From: Actinoplanes aureus
GTDB lineage: Bacteria > Actinomycetota > Actinomycetes > Mycobacteriales > Micromonosporaceae
Direction of reading: 5' to 3'
Length of the DNA stretch: 64,000 nucleotides
Assembly (NCBI RefSeq): GCF_015704865.1
Contig: NZ_JADQTO010000018.1
Span: 124,001-188,000 of the forward strand
Both the position numbers and the translations under genes were made by a program. Of this stretch, positions 16,801 through 23,755 are shown in pieces. The notes below the pieces were generated by a model. The model made no database searches and had not been told where the DNA came from. It saw nothing but the letters and a program-made list of their open reading frames with translations. The first letter of the stretch is position 1, and every line of letters starts with the position of its first letter.

Positions 16801-17709
16801 CTCGCGGCCCTCGACGGCCAGCCGCACCGCGAGTTCCGGCGGGCACGCCTCCCCGCCGAAGATCAGCAGCCGGACCTCGTCGAGCGCCTCGGCCGGCCAC
16901 AGCGCGGCGAGCGTCGGCACCGTGGACACCACCGTGATGCGCTGCTCCACCAGCCACGGGCCCAGGTCGACGCCGCTGCGCACCAGGGTGCGCGTGGCGG
17001 GCACCAGGCACGCGCCGTGCCGCCAGGCGAGCCACATCTCCTCGCAGGACGCGTCGAAGGCCACCGACAACCCGGCCAGGACCCGGTCGTGCGGGCCGAT
17101 CGGCTCGGCGTCGTCGCCGGCCAGGAACAGCTGCGCCTCGGCGTCCACGAACGCGGCCGCGGCGGCGTGCGTGACGGCGACACCCTTCGGGGTGCCGGTG
17201 GACCCGGAGGTGAAGATGATCCAGGCGTCGTCACCCGGTTCCGGGCGGCCGGGGCGGCCCCCGGGCGTCCGGCGCATCGACACGGTCAGCCCGTCGCCGA
17301 GCACGGCACAGACGCCGGCCTCGGTGAAGACCAGCTCGGCACGCTCCTCGGGATCGTCCGCGTCCACCGGCACGTACGCCGCGCCGGCCGCCAGCACACC
17401 GAGGATCGCGAGGTAGAGCTCCGCCGTGCCGGACGAGATCCGGACGCCCACCCGGTCGCCGGCGCCGATCCCGTGCCCGCGCAACGTCGCCCGTAGCGCC
17501 TCGACCTCGCCGGCCAGCTCACGGTAGGTCAGGGCGGTGCCGCCCGCCTCGATCGCACGGGCGCCGGCATGGGCCTGCACCGTCGCGTCGAAGACGTCGA
17601 TGAGCGTGCGGCGCATCGGGGCGGACCAGGAGCTGAACAGCGCCGGCGCCTCCGGTTCGAGGGCGATCTCGGGGAGGTCGATCAGTCGCAGGTCAGTTGT
17701 GACGGTCAC
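13840..17709 (-). CDS. Pls/PosA-type homopoly(amino acid) synthetase, predicted lysine-activating
   Basis: 1289 residues from GTG 17709, preceded by GGAG at good spacing. Adenylation domain about 25-515: IIFTSGSTGTPKG, NTYGPTEATVV and RTSGKVDRAAL. Reading the Stachelhaus positions against PheA gives D-A-E-S-I-G-T-V-V-K, close to published Lys codes such as DAESIGSVCK (recalled). The carrier motif FFSSGGSSLNAAQL has the phosphopantetheine Ser at 550. No condensation or thioesterase domain follows. Instead, hydrophobic segments alternate with three soluble regions rich in left-handed beta-helix hexapeptides (e.g. LGARIGQDVDLHSAP, LGARVGRGTEVST, LGAKIGRGAWLET). This is the layout of epsilon-poly-L-lysine synthetase (about 1300 residues), where the membrane part joins free amino acids to the carrier-bound one. 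Product inferred as poly-lysine or a similar basic polymer. Confidence 0.88.
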   Translation of the reverse strand: MTVTTDLRLIDLPEIALEPEAPALFSSWSAPMRRTLIDVFDATVQAHAGARAIEAGGTALTYRELAGEVEALRATLRGHGIGAGDRVGVRISSGTAELYLAILGVLAAGAAYVPVDADDPEERAELVFTEAGVCAVLGDGLTVSMRRTPGGRPGRPEPGDDAWIIFTSGSTGTPKGVAVTHAAAAAFVDAEAQLFLAGDDAEPIGPHDRVLAGLSVAFDASCEEMWLAWRHGACLVPATRTLVRSGVDLGPWLVEQRITVVSTVPTLAALWPAEALDEVRLLIFGGEACPPELAVRLAVEGREVWNTYGPTEATVVACAAPLTGEGPVRIGLPLAGWELAVVDPAGVPVAMGETGELVIGGVGLARYLDAAKDAEKFAPLPALGWRRAYRSGDIVRAEPDGLLFLGRGDEQVKLGGRRIELGEVDAALQALPGVAGAAAAVKRTAAGNQLLVGYLVPRDGTDLDVAAATLRIREQLPAALVPLLAVVDALPTRTSGKVDRAALPWPLATAGPDAAELTATEEWLAGGWEEILGVRPAEADADFFSSGGSSLNAAQLVAWIRLRHPRMSVADVYQHTRLSQMAAVLDKLGATETVRREIRPTPRRAGLIQGLLMLPMLALVGLRWLVVLAAMSNLVGWAPHVSWWWIAAGWLLLSSPPGRIAIAAGGARLLLRGVRPGDYPRGGSVHLRLWAAERLAELTGATGVAGAGWMITYAKLLGARIGQDVDLHSAPPVTGLVKLGRGVAIEPEVDLSGYWVDGDVVRIGKVRVGAGARVGSRSTLMPGTRIGKAAKVAAGSTVTGTVPANQRWSGSPAAPTAAKDAADWPAQRPPRQSRFWVGAYSLTAQLLSLVPVVAVLPALALLGWTIADRPDLGAALLAVPAAAVAYFAGYAVLVLIAVRLLSIGLRAGYHPVHGRVAWQVWTTERLMGMARVALFPMYASLFTPVWLRLLGARVGRGTEVSTVLALPAMTTVDDGAFLADDTMVATYELSHGWLRVAPVRIGKQAFLGNSGMAAPGRSVPKRGLVGVLSSAPRKAKKGSSWLGAPPMPLRRTVEAGDASRTYDPPLRLKLARAGIELCRVVPVMCAGALAVLVLAALAWIWRTGGVWAAALAAGPVLLVAAIAGALLATAAKWLLVGRFRVTDHALWTSFVWRNELADTFVEVLAAPWLFRFASGTPLLNVWLRTLGAKIGRGAWLETFWLPEYDLVRLGPGATVNRGCVVQTHLFHDRIMSMDEVTLGAGATLGPHGIVLPGASIGARTTVGPGSLITRGDAVPEDSRWIGNPIATWR

Positions 17710-17963
17710 TCGGCGTGCTCCATCTCCACCTTCACGGTCAGCGTCGGCCAGGCGCACGACGGTGAGCCGCCCGGGGCAACACTCAAAGCTACGGGCGGAC
17801 AACGCGGAATGACGGCTCAGCGTCGGATACGTGTCGACTGACACATCCACGACCGAGGCCGCCGGGAAATCGCTTGATGACTTTCGGTGGATGTTCGAAC
17901 CGCAGAGGGTTGCCGCCCGTACCACTCACCGAGCGTGTCGGGGTGGCAGCAGGGAGACATGGG

Positions 17964-19094
17964 GTGGAACGGCTTCCGTCGGACGGCGAGCGGACTCTAC
18001 GGGTCGGCGGCTACGTCACCCGATGCGTGAAAGGCAGGGAGACGGAACGCGCCGCCGGCCCGGCCGCCGATCCCGGTACGCCCGGGATCAACTGGCCGAA
18101 CATCTCGGACTACTGGCCGGACGCGCCGGACCGGCCGGAGGCCGCCCCGGCGTGGACCGAACATCTGGAGCGCGGATCCGGTCCTGCGAACACCGGTGTC
18201 CGGGTGATCGGCGACGCTCCGGACAGTCCGCGCCGGCGGCGGCTGCGGACCAGCCTCGGCGCGCTGGTCGCCGTGCTGACGGTGACGGCCTGCGGCGTGA
18301 TCGTCGCGCAGCTGTCGGACCGGTCCACGACGCCGGCCGATCTCGCGGCGGGGACGCCGCAACCCCCGGCGACTGCTCCCGGCGCTGTCCTTCCCTCCGT
18401 ACCGGAAGCGGTCCTGCCGTCGGCGCCGGCCGATGCCGGGACCGAGCCGAGCCGCACGCCGGAACCGGCGCGGACGCCGTCGAAGAAGCCGGCCGCACCG
18501 GCCGCACCGGCCGAGCCGCCGCTGGAGGACGCGGCGTTCGAGATGGTCGACGGCGTCACCGAGCTGTCCGTGCGCACCACCGAGCTGGCCGAGACGTTCG
18601 AGGTCAGCACCCCGCGGGACTCCGGGCTCAAGGTGCGCCCGGTGTTCTCCGGCGGCGTGCTGCGGGTCCATGCCACGCCCATCGGCGAGGGCGGCACCGG
18701 CCGGGTCGAGGTGTTGCTCAGCGACGATGTCACCTGGCGGCTGCGGATGACCGGGGGAGTGGCGCGGGCGTCGTTCGACCTGGCCTCGCACAGCGTGCGC
18801 CGCATCGACCTGACCGGCGGCGCCGCGCAGATCGACATGGAGCTGGGCCGGCAGGACGCCACCGTGCCGATCCGGATGTCCGGCGGCGTGAGCGCCTGGA
18901 ACATCCGGACCTCGGCGCGGCTGCCGGTACGGGTCGTCGCGGGCAGTGGCGGCAGCCGGGTCGACCTCTACGGGCAGATCACCGAAGGGCTGGCCGCCGG
19001 CACGACCGTCCGGTCGGGAGACCTGGACGACGGCCGGGGCCTGGACCTCGACGCCGAGGGCGGGTTCAGCGCCCTGACCGTCGCCAAGGCTTGA
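17964..19094 (+). CDS. Membrane-anchored protein with extracellular beta-repeat domain, function unknown
   Basis: About 376 residues from GTG 17964, chosen because AGGGAG lies seven bases upstream; earlier in-frame starts lack this. A cytoplasmic front of about 100 residues with acidic WPNISDYWPDAP is followed by RRRRLRTSLGALVAVLTVTACGVIV, one membrane segment of type II topology. A Pro/Ala/Thr-rich linker of about 60 residues leads to a beta-rich C-terminal domain with repeated GG turns (TGGVARASF, TGGAAQIDM, SGGVSAWNI, SGGSRVDLYG), like surface beta-helix domains of unknown role in actinobacteria. Divergent from the synthetase gene, with 254 bases between that probably hold both promoters. 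Confidence 0.65.
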   Translation: MERLPSDGERTLRVGGYVTRCVKGRETERAAGPAADPGTPGINWPNISDYWPDAPDRPEAAPAWTEHLERGSGPANTGVRVIGDAPDSPRRRRLRTSLGALVAVLTVTACGVIVAQLSDRSTTPADLAAGTPQPPATAPGAVLPSVPEAVLPSAPADAGTEPSRTPEPARTPSKKPAAPAAPAEPPLEDAAFEMVDGVTELSVRTTELAETFEVSTPRDSGLKVRPVFSGGVLRVHATPIGEGGTGRVEVLLSDDVTWRLRMTGGVARASFDLASHSVRRIDLTGGAAQIDMELGRQDATVPIRMSGGVSAWNIRTSARLPVRVVAGSGGSRVDLYGQITEGLAAGTTVRSGDLDDGRGLDLDAEGGFSALTVAKA

Positions 19095-19138
19095 GCGTTC
19101 GAACCCGCCGCCGTGGGACGCTCCTCAGTGAACTCGCC

Positions 19139-19734
19139 ACGTCGAGAACCGCCAACTGTTCGGGCGAGGTCATCGCCACCGGCGACGCCGATCGGACCTA
19201 TCCCTTCGAGATCCTGCCGGAGGTCATGGTCACCCTGGAGAGCGAGAACATCGACTTCCTCACCACGAATCGTCTCGACGGCTGCGACCGGGAGCGATGT
19301 CGCGTTCCCACCTCTGGGGCAACAAGGGGCTCAGCGTGGTGGCACGGCAGCTGTTCGGTGTGCCGTTCCGGGACTCGCAATCGGGCATGTGGGTGTTCCG
19401 CCGGAAAGTGTGGTCGGCGATGCGGATGCGATCCGGCGGCATGGCCTTCTCCCAGGAGATCAAAGTCGAGGCGTTCCGGCATGGATTCAAGTGCGTGGAG
19501 ATACCGATCACCTACCGTCCGCGCGGCGGCGAGTCGAAGATTCACACCGTCACCGACGGGCTGCGCAACCTGATCCAACTGTTCGCCGAGCGCGCCCGGC
19601 CGGCGGTATCCGCCGAGCGCCGCGGCTATGCGGACGCGATGGGATTCCTCGGGCCACCGCACACGTTCGAGGACGCTGCCCCGCCGCCCGTCTGCAGTGT
19701 CTGTTCCAGCCGGAGCGCGCCGGACATGGCCTAG
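19139..19734 (+). pseudogene. Decayed family 2 glycosyltransferase (frameshifted, N-terminus missing)
   Basis: Two reading frames together spell the back two thirds of a polyprenol-phosphate-type glycosyltransferase. From about 19160 to 19285 one frame reads SGEVIATGDADRTYPFEIL and IDFLTTNRLDG, the DxD donor-binding region and following strand. From about 19297 a different frame continues with SHLWGNKGLSVVARQLFGVP, RDSQSGMWVFRRKVW and EIPITYRPRGGESKIHTVTDG, the expected continuation. The frames meet at about 19285-19297, so at least one indel separates them. The usual first 70 or so residues (nucleotide-binding strand) are not found upstream, where the preceding gene ends at 19094. Broken and probably inactive. 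Confidence 0.75.
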
Positions 19735-19744
19735 TGACACCGCC

Positions 19745-19891
19745 ATGAAGATCCTCATCGTGTCCAGCTACTGCCCACCACACGTCGGCGGCGTCGAAGT
19801 GGTCGCGCAGCAGCAAGCCGTCCCGGTGGAACCGGACGCCGCACGCGAGCGGACCGGACCGGTGCGCGAACTCGCCGAACTCGGCCGCTAG
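19745..19891 (+). pseudogene. Truncated family 4 glycosyltransferase start
   Basis: A 48-codon frame opens MKILIVSSYCPPHVGGVEVV, an excellent match to the N-terminus of GT-B family 4 glycosyltransferases, where PPHVGG is the acceptor-side glycine loop. After AQQQA the sequence loses resemblance (VPVEPDAARERTGPVRELAE) and stops at 19891, whereas the family is normally 350-400 residues. With the broken family 2 enzyme ten bases before it, this is the scar of a lost glycan-synthesis segment. The last 25 codons may be the tail of the same gene after a large internal deletion. Confidence 0.65.
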
Positions 19892-20000
19892 TGCTTCGAC
19901 GGCTGGTGCGGGGTCGGCGTGTGACCCTCACGTGGGCAGCTCCTGAGCCGATGGGCAGCTCTGAACCGGAGCCACCCGGTGCGGCCAGGACGGAGCGATC

Positions 20001-21818
20001 ATGCGAATGCCGACAGCGGCGAAGGACCCGGTGCTGCTGGCGATCGCGGCACTGTGCCTGCTGATCGTTCCGTGGTTCCTGATCGGGCCCGGCGGGACGG
20101 TCACCTCCTGGACGATCCAGGCCGCCGTCGACGTCCTGGACGTGTACCTCGCCTGGCGGCTGGCGACCCATGCGAGAACGACCCCGGCCGGGCGCCGGTT
20201 CTGGCGGGTGGTCGTGCTCGGCTGCGTCGCCTGCGCGATCGGCGACACCTATCAGACCGTTCTGATGATCGCCGAGCCCGGCACCACCAGGATCAGCCTG
20301 GTCCAGACCGCCTTCGTGCTCGCCGGCATGGGAACGGTGGTGGTGGCGACACTGCGCCACCCGCTCGGCGGTGCCGGACGGCAACGACTGCGGCTCTGGT
20401 TCGACGCCGCCACGGTGCTCACCGGTGTCACCGTCCTCCTCTGGTACTTCGTGCTGGCCGGCGAGCTGAGTGGCAGGCAGGCCGCCGACCGCTGGGGCGC
20501 TGCCGCCACCGCGGCCGTCATGCTGCTCGTCACGTTCGGCCTGCTCAAGCTGATCCTCAGCGGAACCGCGCCGTTCACCCGCAGCGCTGGCGTGACCGGC
20601 AGTCTCGGGGTGACCGGCACCGCGTTGGCCGCACCGCTGACCACCGGGCTGCTCGGCGACCCGGGACCCCAGCTGATGATCGTCGTCCAGTTGGTGCCCT
20701 GCCTCCTGCTCGCCTTCGCCCTGCGCCTGCAACTGCTCCAGCAGCCTCGCCTGGCCGAGCGGCAGAGCGGGGAGCCGGGACCACGCTCCAGCCGGTTGCC
20801 GTACCTTGCGGTGATCGCGACTCAGCTACTACTCGTGTTCTCGCTGCGGGAGGGCCGGATCGACCTGCGGGTGTGGGGTGTCGCGATCGGCGCCGCGGCG
20901 ATCACCGCGCTGGTGCTGGGCCGGCAGATCGCGGCATTGCGCGACAACGAGCGGCTGCTCGGTGAACTGGACGAGCAGAAGGACCGGTTCCGCGCACTGG
21001 TGCAGCACACCTCCGACCTCACGCTGGTCATCGACGGGACCAGCGCGATCAGTTACGCCAGTCCGGCGGCTGATCGGGTGCTCGGGATACCGGCCGGGGA
21101 GCTGCTCGGCACCTCGCTGGCCGACCGTACGCACCCGGACGACTCCGCCGCGGTGGAGCTGCTGGCCGAGCAGCTCCGCGCCAATCCCGGGCTGGGAGTC
21201 ACCACGCAGCTGCGGTGGCGCCACGCCGACGGGTCGTACCGGTGGATGGACATCGTCGTGACCGACCTGCGGCACAACCCCAGCGTCGGTGGCCTGGTCC
21301 TGAACGCCCGGGACGTCACGGAGGCCCGGGTCCTGCACGACGAACTCCAGCGGCAGGCCACCCACGACCCGCTGACCGGGCTGGCCAACCGGGCGCTGCT
21401 GCAACGACGCCTGGCCGGAACGACCGCGCGGCTCAGCGTTTTGCTGATCGACCTGGACGGGTTCAAAGAGATCAACGACCGGCACGGTCACCACGCCGGT
21501 GACGAGGTGCTCCAAGCGGTGGCCGCGCGCCTCACCGGGCGGCTGCGCGCGGGTGAGCTGGCCGCGCGGCTCGGCGGCGACGAGTTCGCCGTACTCCTGC
21601 CCGGTATCGAGGCGGCAGCGGCCGCGAAGCTCGCCGAGCAGATCACCGCGGTTCTGTCCGAGCCGATGCTGATCGCCGGTTCGTGGATGACGGTGGGCGC
21701 CAGCATCGGCGTCGCGACCGGTACGGCCCGGGACGACGACGGCCTGCTGCGTGCGGCCGACGCCGCCATGTACCGGCGAAAGAGCCGCCGCAAGGCGGTC
21801 GAGCCCGCGGCCCGGTGA
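20001..21818 (+). CDS. Membrane PAS-GGDEF protein (diguanylate cyclase)
   Basis: 605 residues. Residues 10-310 are eight to ten hydrophobic helices forming a membrane sensor domain (LLAIAALCLLIVPWFLIGPG at the start). A short coiled linker leads to a PAS domain (residues 330-450: FRALVQHTSDLTLVIDGTSA, then VGGLVLNARDVTEARVL). The GGDEF domain begins ATHDPLTGLANRALL and has the intact signature RLGGDEFAVLLPG, with metal-binding Asp in LLIDLDGFKEIND. No RxxD inhibitory I-site stands before the signature (AGELAARLGGDEF). It should make cyclic-di-GMP in response to a membrane or PAS-bound signal. First of three related neighbours on the same strand. Confidence 0.88.
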   Translation: MRMPTAAKDPVLLAIAALCLLIVPWFLIGPGGTVTSWTIQAAVDVLDVYLAWRLATHARTTPAGRRFWRVVVLGCVACAIGDTYQTVLMIAEPGTTRISLVQTAFVLAGMGTVVVATLRHPLGGAGRQRLRLWFDAATVLTGVTVLLWYFVLAGELSGRQAADRWGAAATAAVMLLVTFGLLKLILSGTAPFTRSAGVTGSLGVTGTALAAPLTTGLLGDPGPQLMIVVQLVPCLLLAFALRLQLLQQPRLAERQSGEPGPRSSRLPYLAVIATQLLLVFSLREGRIDLRVWGVAIGAAAITALVLGRQIAALRDNERLLGELDEQKDRFRALVQHTSDLTLVIDGTSAISYASPAADRVLGIPAGELLGTSLADRTHPDDSAAVELLAEQLRANPGLGVTTQLRWRHADGSYRWMDIVVTDLRHNPSVGGLVLNARDVTEARVLHDELQRQATHDPLTGLANRALLQRRLAGTTARLSVLLIDLDGFKEINDRHGHHAGDEVLQAVAARLTGRLRAGELAARLGGDEFAVLLPGIEAAAAAKLAEQITAVLSEPMLIAGSWMTVGASIGVATGTARDDDGLLRAADAAMYRRKSRRKAVEPAAR

Positions 21819-21892
21819 TCCTCCGCGATTCACCGGCAGCTAACCCTCAAGGAGTCGAGATCCCGGCCGATGCGGGCGGAGTGGATACCACC

Positions 21893-23755
21893 ATGACCGC
21901 GCCCGGCCGGGGCGCCCCGGTCCCGCTGCTGCGGGACCCGGTACTGGCCGGGCTCGCCGTGGCGGGCATCGTGCTCGTCGCCGGTTATGGGCTGGACCTC
22001 GGTTCCCCCCGCGCTCAGCTGCTGGCCGGCTGGCTGATCATGCCGGTGCTGGACCTGCTGATCTTCGTTTACGCCCGGCAGGCCGCGCGGGTGGCCACGG
22101 CCCGGCTGTGGCGCGCGCTGTCGGTGGCCGGCCTGCTCTTCTTCGCCGGTGACTCCTTCCAGCTGGCGATCACGATCGCCGACCCGGCCGCGGACCACCT
22201 GGTGTTCCACCCGTTGCAGACCGCCTCCGCGCTGACTGGGGCGCTCCTGGCGGTCGGCGCGGGGATGATCCATCCGACCGGCAGCTGGACGCGGCCGGCA
22301 CGGATCCGGTTCGTGCTGGACACCGCGATCGTCACCAGTGCCGCGGCCGTGGTCGCCTGGTGCCTGATCACCCGGCCGGACCTGGCGGCGGCGGACCTCA
22401 ACGACTTCTTCACCGCGGTCTTCGGCACCGGTCTGCTCCTGGCCGGCGTCTTCACGGTCGCGAAGATGATCCTGAGCGGGTCCAGCCCGATCGTGGCGCA
22501 GGCGGCCGGCCCGCTCATGGCGGCTGCCGCCGGACAGGGCCTGAGCAACGCGCTGCTGCCCAGCTCCGAGCTGGGCGACCTGGTCGGTGTGCAGATCCTG
22601 CTGGTGATCCTGCCGTGTCTGCTGGCCGCGGTCGCGGTGCGGATCCAGGTGCTGCGTCCGGCCGGGGCGGCGCGCGCACCCCGCCGGACCGGCTCGCGGC
22701 GGTACAGCGTGCTGCCGTACGCGGGCACCGTGACCAGCGTGATCACCCTGGTCATCGTGCTCGCCAGCAGCGGGCTCGGGCTCTCCGCCTGGGGTGCCCT
22801 CGCCGGTCTGCTGGTCAACGTCGGGCTGGTCGTGGCGCGCCAGCTGGTGGCGCTCGCCGAGAACAGCACGCTGCTGGTGCGCCTCGACGAGAGCCTGGCC
22901 GAGATCCGCCGCCGCGAGTTCCGCCTGGAGTCGCTGCTGCGGCACTCCTCGGACGTCACCACGATCATCGGTACCGACGGCTCCTTCGCCTACCTGAGCC
23001 CGGCCGTCGAGCGCATGCTCGGTGTGCCGGCGTCGACCGTGGTCGGCCGGCAGGTGCTCGACGCGATGCACGGCGACGACGCCCGGCGGCTCGGCGACGA
23101 CCTGGCCCGGCTGCTCACCACGCCCGGCGCGGAGCTGACCTTCGAGGCCCGCGTGCGCAACACCGACGGGACGTGGCGCTGGCTGGAGGCGATCGCCGTC
23201 AATCTCGCCGACGAGCCCGGCATCGCCGGCGTCGTGATCAACGCCCGGGACGTCACCGAGGCCCGCGAGCTGCGGGAACGGCTGCGCTTCCAGGCGGGGC
23301 ACGACACGCTGACCGGCCTGGCGAACCGCCGGCTCTTCGCCGACCGGATCCGCGAGGCGGGACGGGCGGCGGCAACCGCCGCGGTCCTGCTGGTCGACCT
23401 CAACCGCTTCAAACACATCAATGACACGTACGGGCACGCGACCGGCGACGCCGTGCTGAGGCACGTGGCCGACCGTCTCCGCGAGTGCGCCGGTCCCGCC
23501 GATCTGCCGGCCCGTCTGGGCGGCGACGAGTTCGCCGTGCTCGTCGGCGGCGACGATCCGGAGGCGGCCGGCCGGCTCGCGGCCGGCTTCCGGCAGGCAC
23601 TCGCCGCGCCGTTCCGGATCGACGGTCACAACCTGACCGTGAGCGCGAGCGTGGGCCTCGCGACCGGTCCGGCAACCGACCCCGGCCACCTGCTGCACGT
23701 CGCCGACCTGCGAATGTACGAGGAGAAGCAGCGATCGCAGGCGTGGGCGACATGA
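21893..23755 (+). CDS. Membrane PAS-GGDEF protein (diguanylate cyclase), second copy
   Basis: About 620 residues from ATG 21893; a GTG at 21815 that overlaps the previous stop is an alternative. The architecture repeats the first copy: membrane helices (LLRDPVLAGLAVAGIVLVAG onward) to about 310, PAS domain (LESLLRHSSDVTTIIGTDGS ... GVVINARDVTEARELRERL) and GGDEF domain starting AGHDTLTGLANRRLF with RLGGDEFAVLVGG and LLVDLNRFKHINDTYGHATG. The residue usually acidic after LLVDLD is Asn here (VDLNRF), while the signature itself is intact. No I-site. Close likeness in the membrane part (RLWRALSVAGLLFFAGDSFQ against FWRVVVLGCVACAIGDTYQ) indicates gene duplication. Downstream gene overlaps by ATGA. 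Confidence 0.85.
   Translation: MTAPGRGAPVPLLRDPVLAGLAVAGIVLVAGYGLDLGSPRAQLLAGWLIMPVLDLLIFVYARQAARVATARLWRALSVAGLLFFAGDSFQLAITIADPAADHLVFHPLQTASALTGALLAVGAGMIHPTGSWTRPARIRFVLDTAIVTSAAAVVAWCLITRPDLAAADLNDFFTAVFGTGLLLAGVFTVAKMILSGSSPIVAQAAGPLMAAAAGQGLSNALLPSSELGDLVGVQILLVILPCLLAAVAVRIQVLRPAGAARAPRRTGSRRYSVLPYAGTVTSVITLVIVLASSGLGLSAWGALAGLLVNVGLVVARQLVALAENSTLLVRLDESLAEIRRREFRLESLLRHSSDVTTIIGTDGSFAYLSPAVERMLGVPASTVVGRQVLDAMHGDDARRLGDDLARLLTTPGAELTFEARVRNTDGTWRWLEAIAVNLADEPGIAGVVINARDVTEARELRERLRFQAGHDTLTGLANRRLFADRIREAGRAAATAAVLLVDLNRFKHINDTYGHATGDAVLRHVADRLRECAGPADLPARLGGDEFAVLVGGDDPEAAGRLAAGFRQALAAPFRIDGHNLTVSASVGLATGPATDPGHLLHVADLRMYEEKQRSQAWAT

Noticed and set aside
19297..19734. An intact small glycosyltransferase gene starting at 19297
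   Set aside because: It begins in the middle of the family fold; the donor-binding region is just upstream in another frame, so it is the back part of a broken gene.
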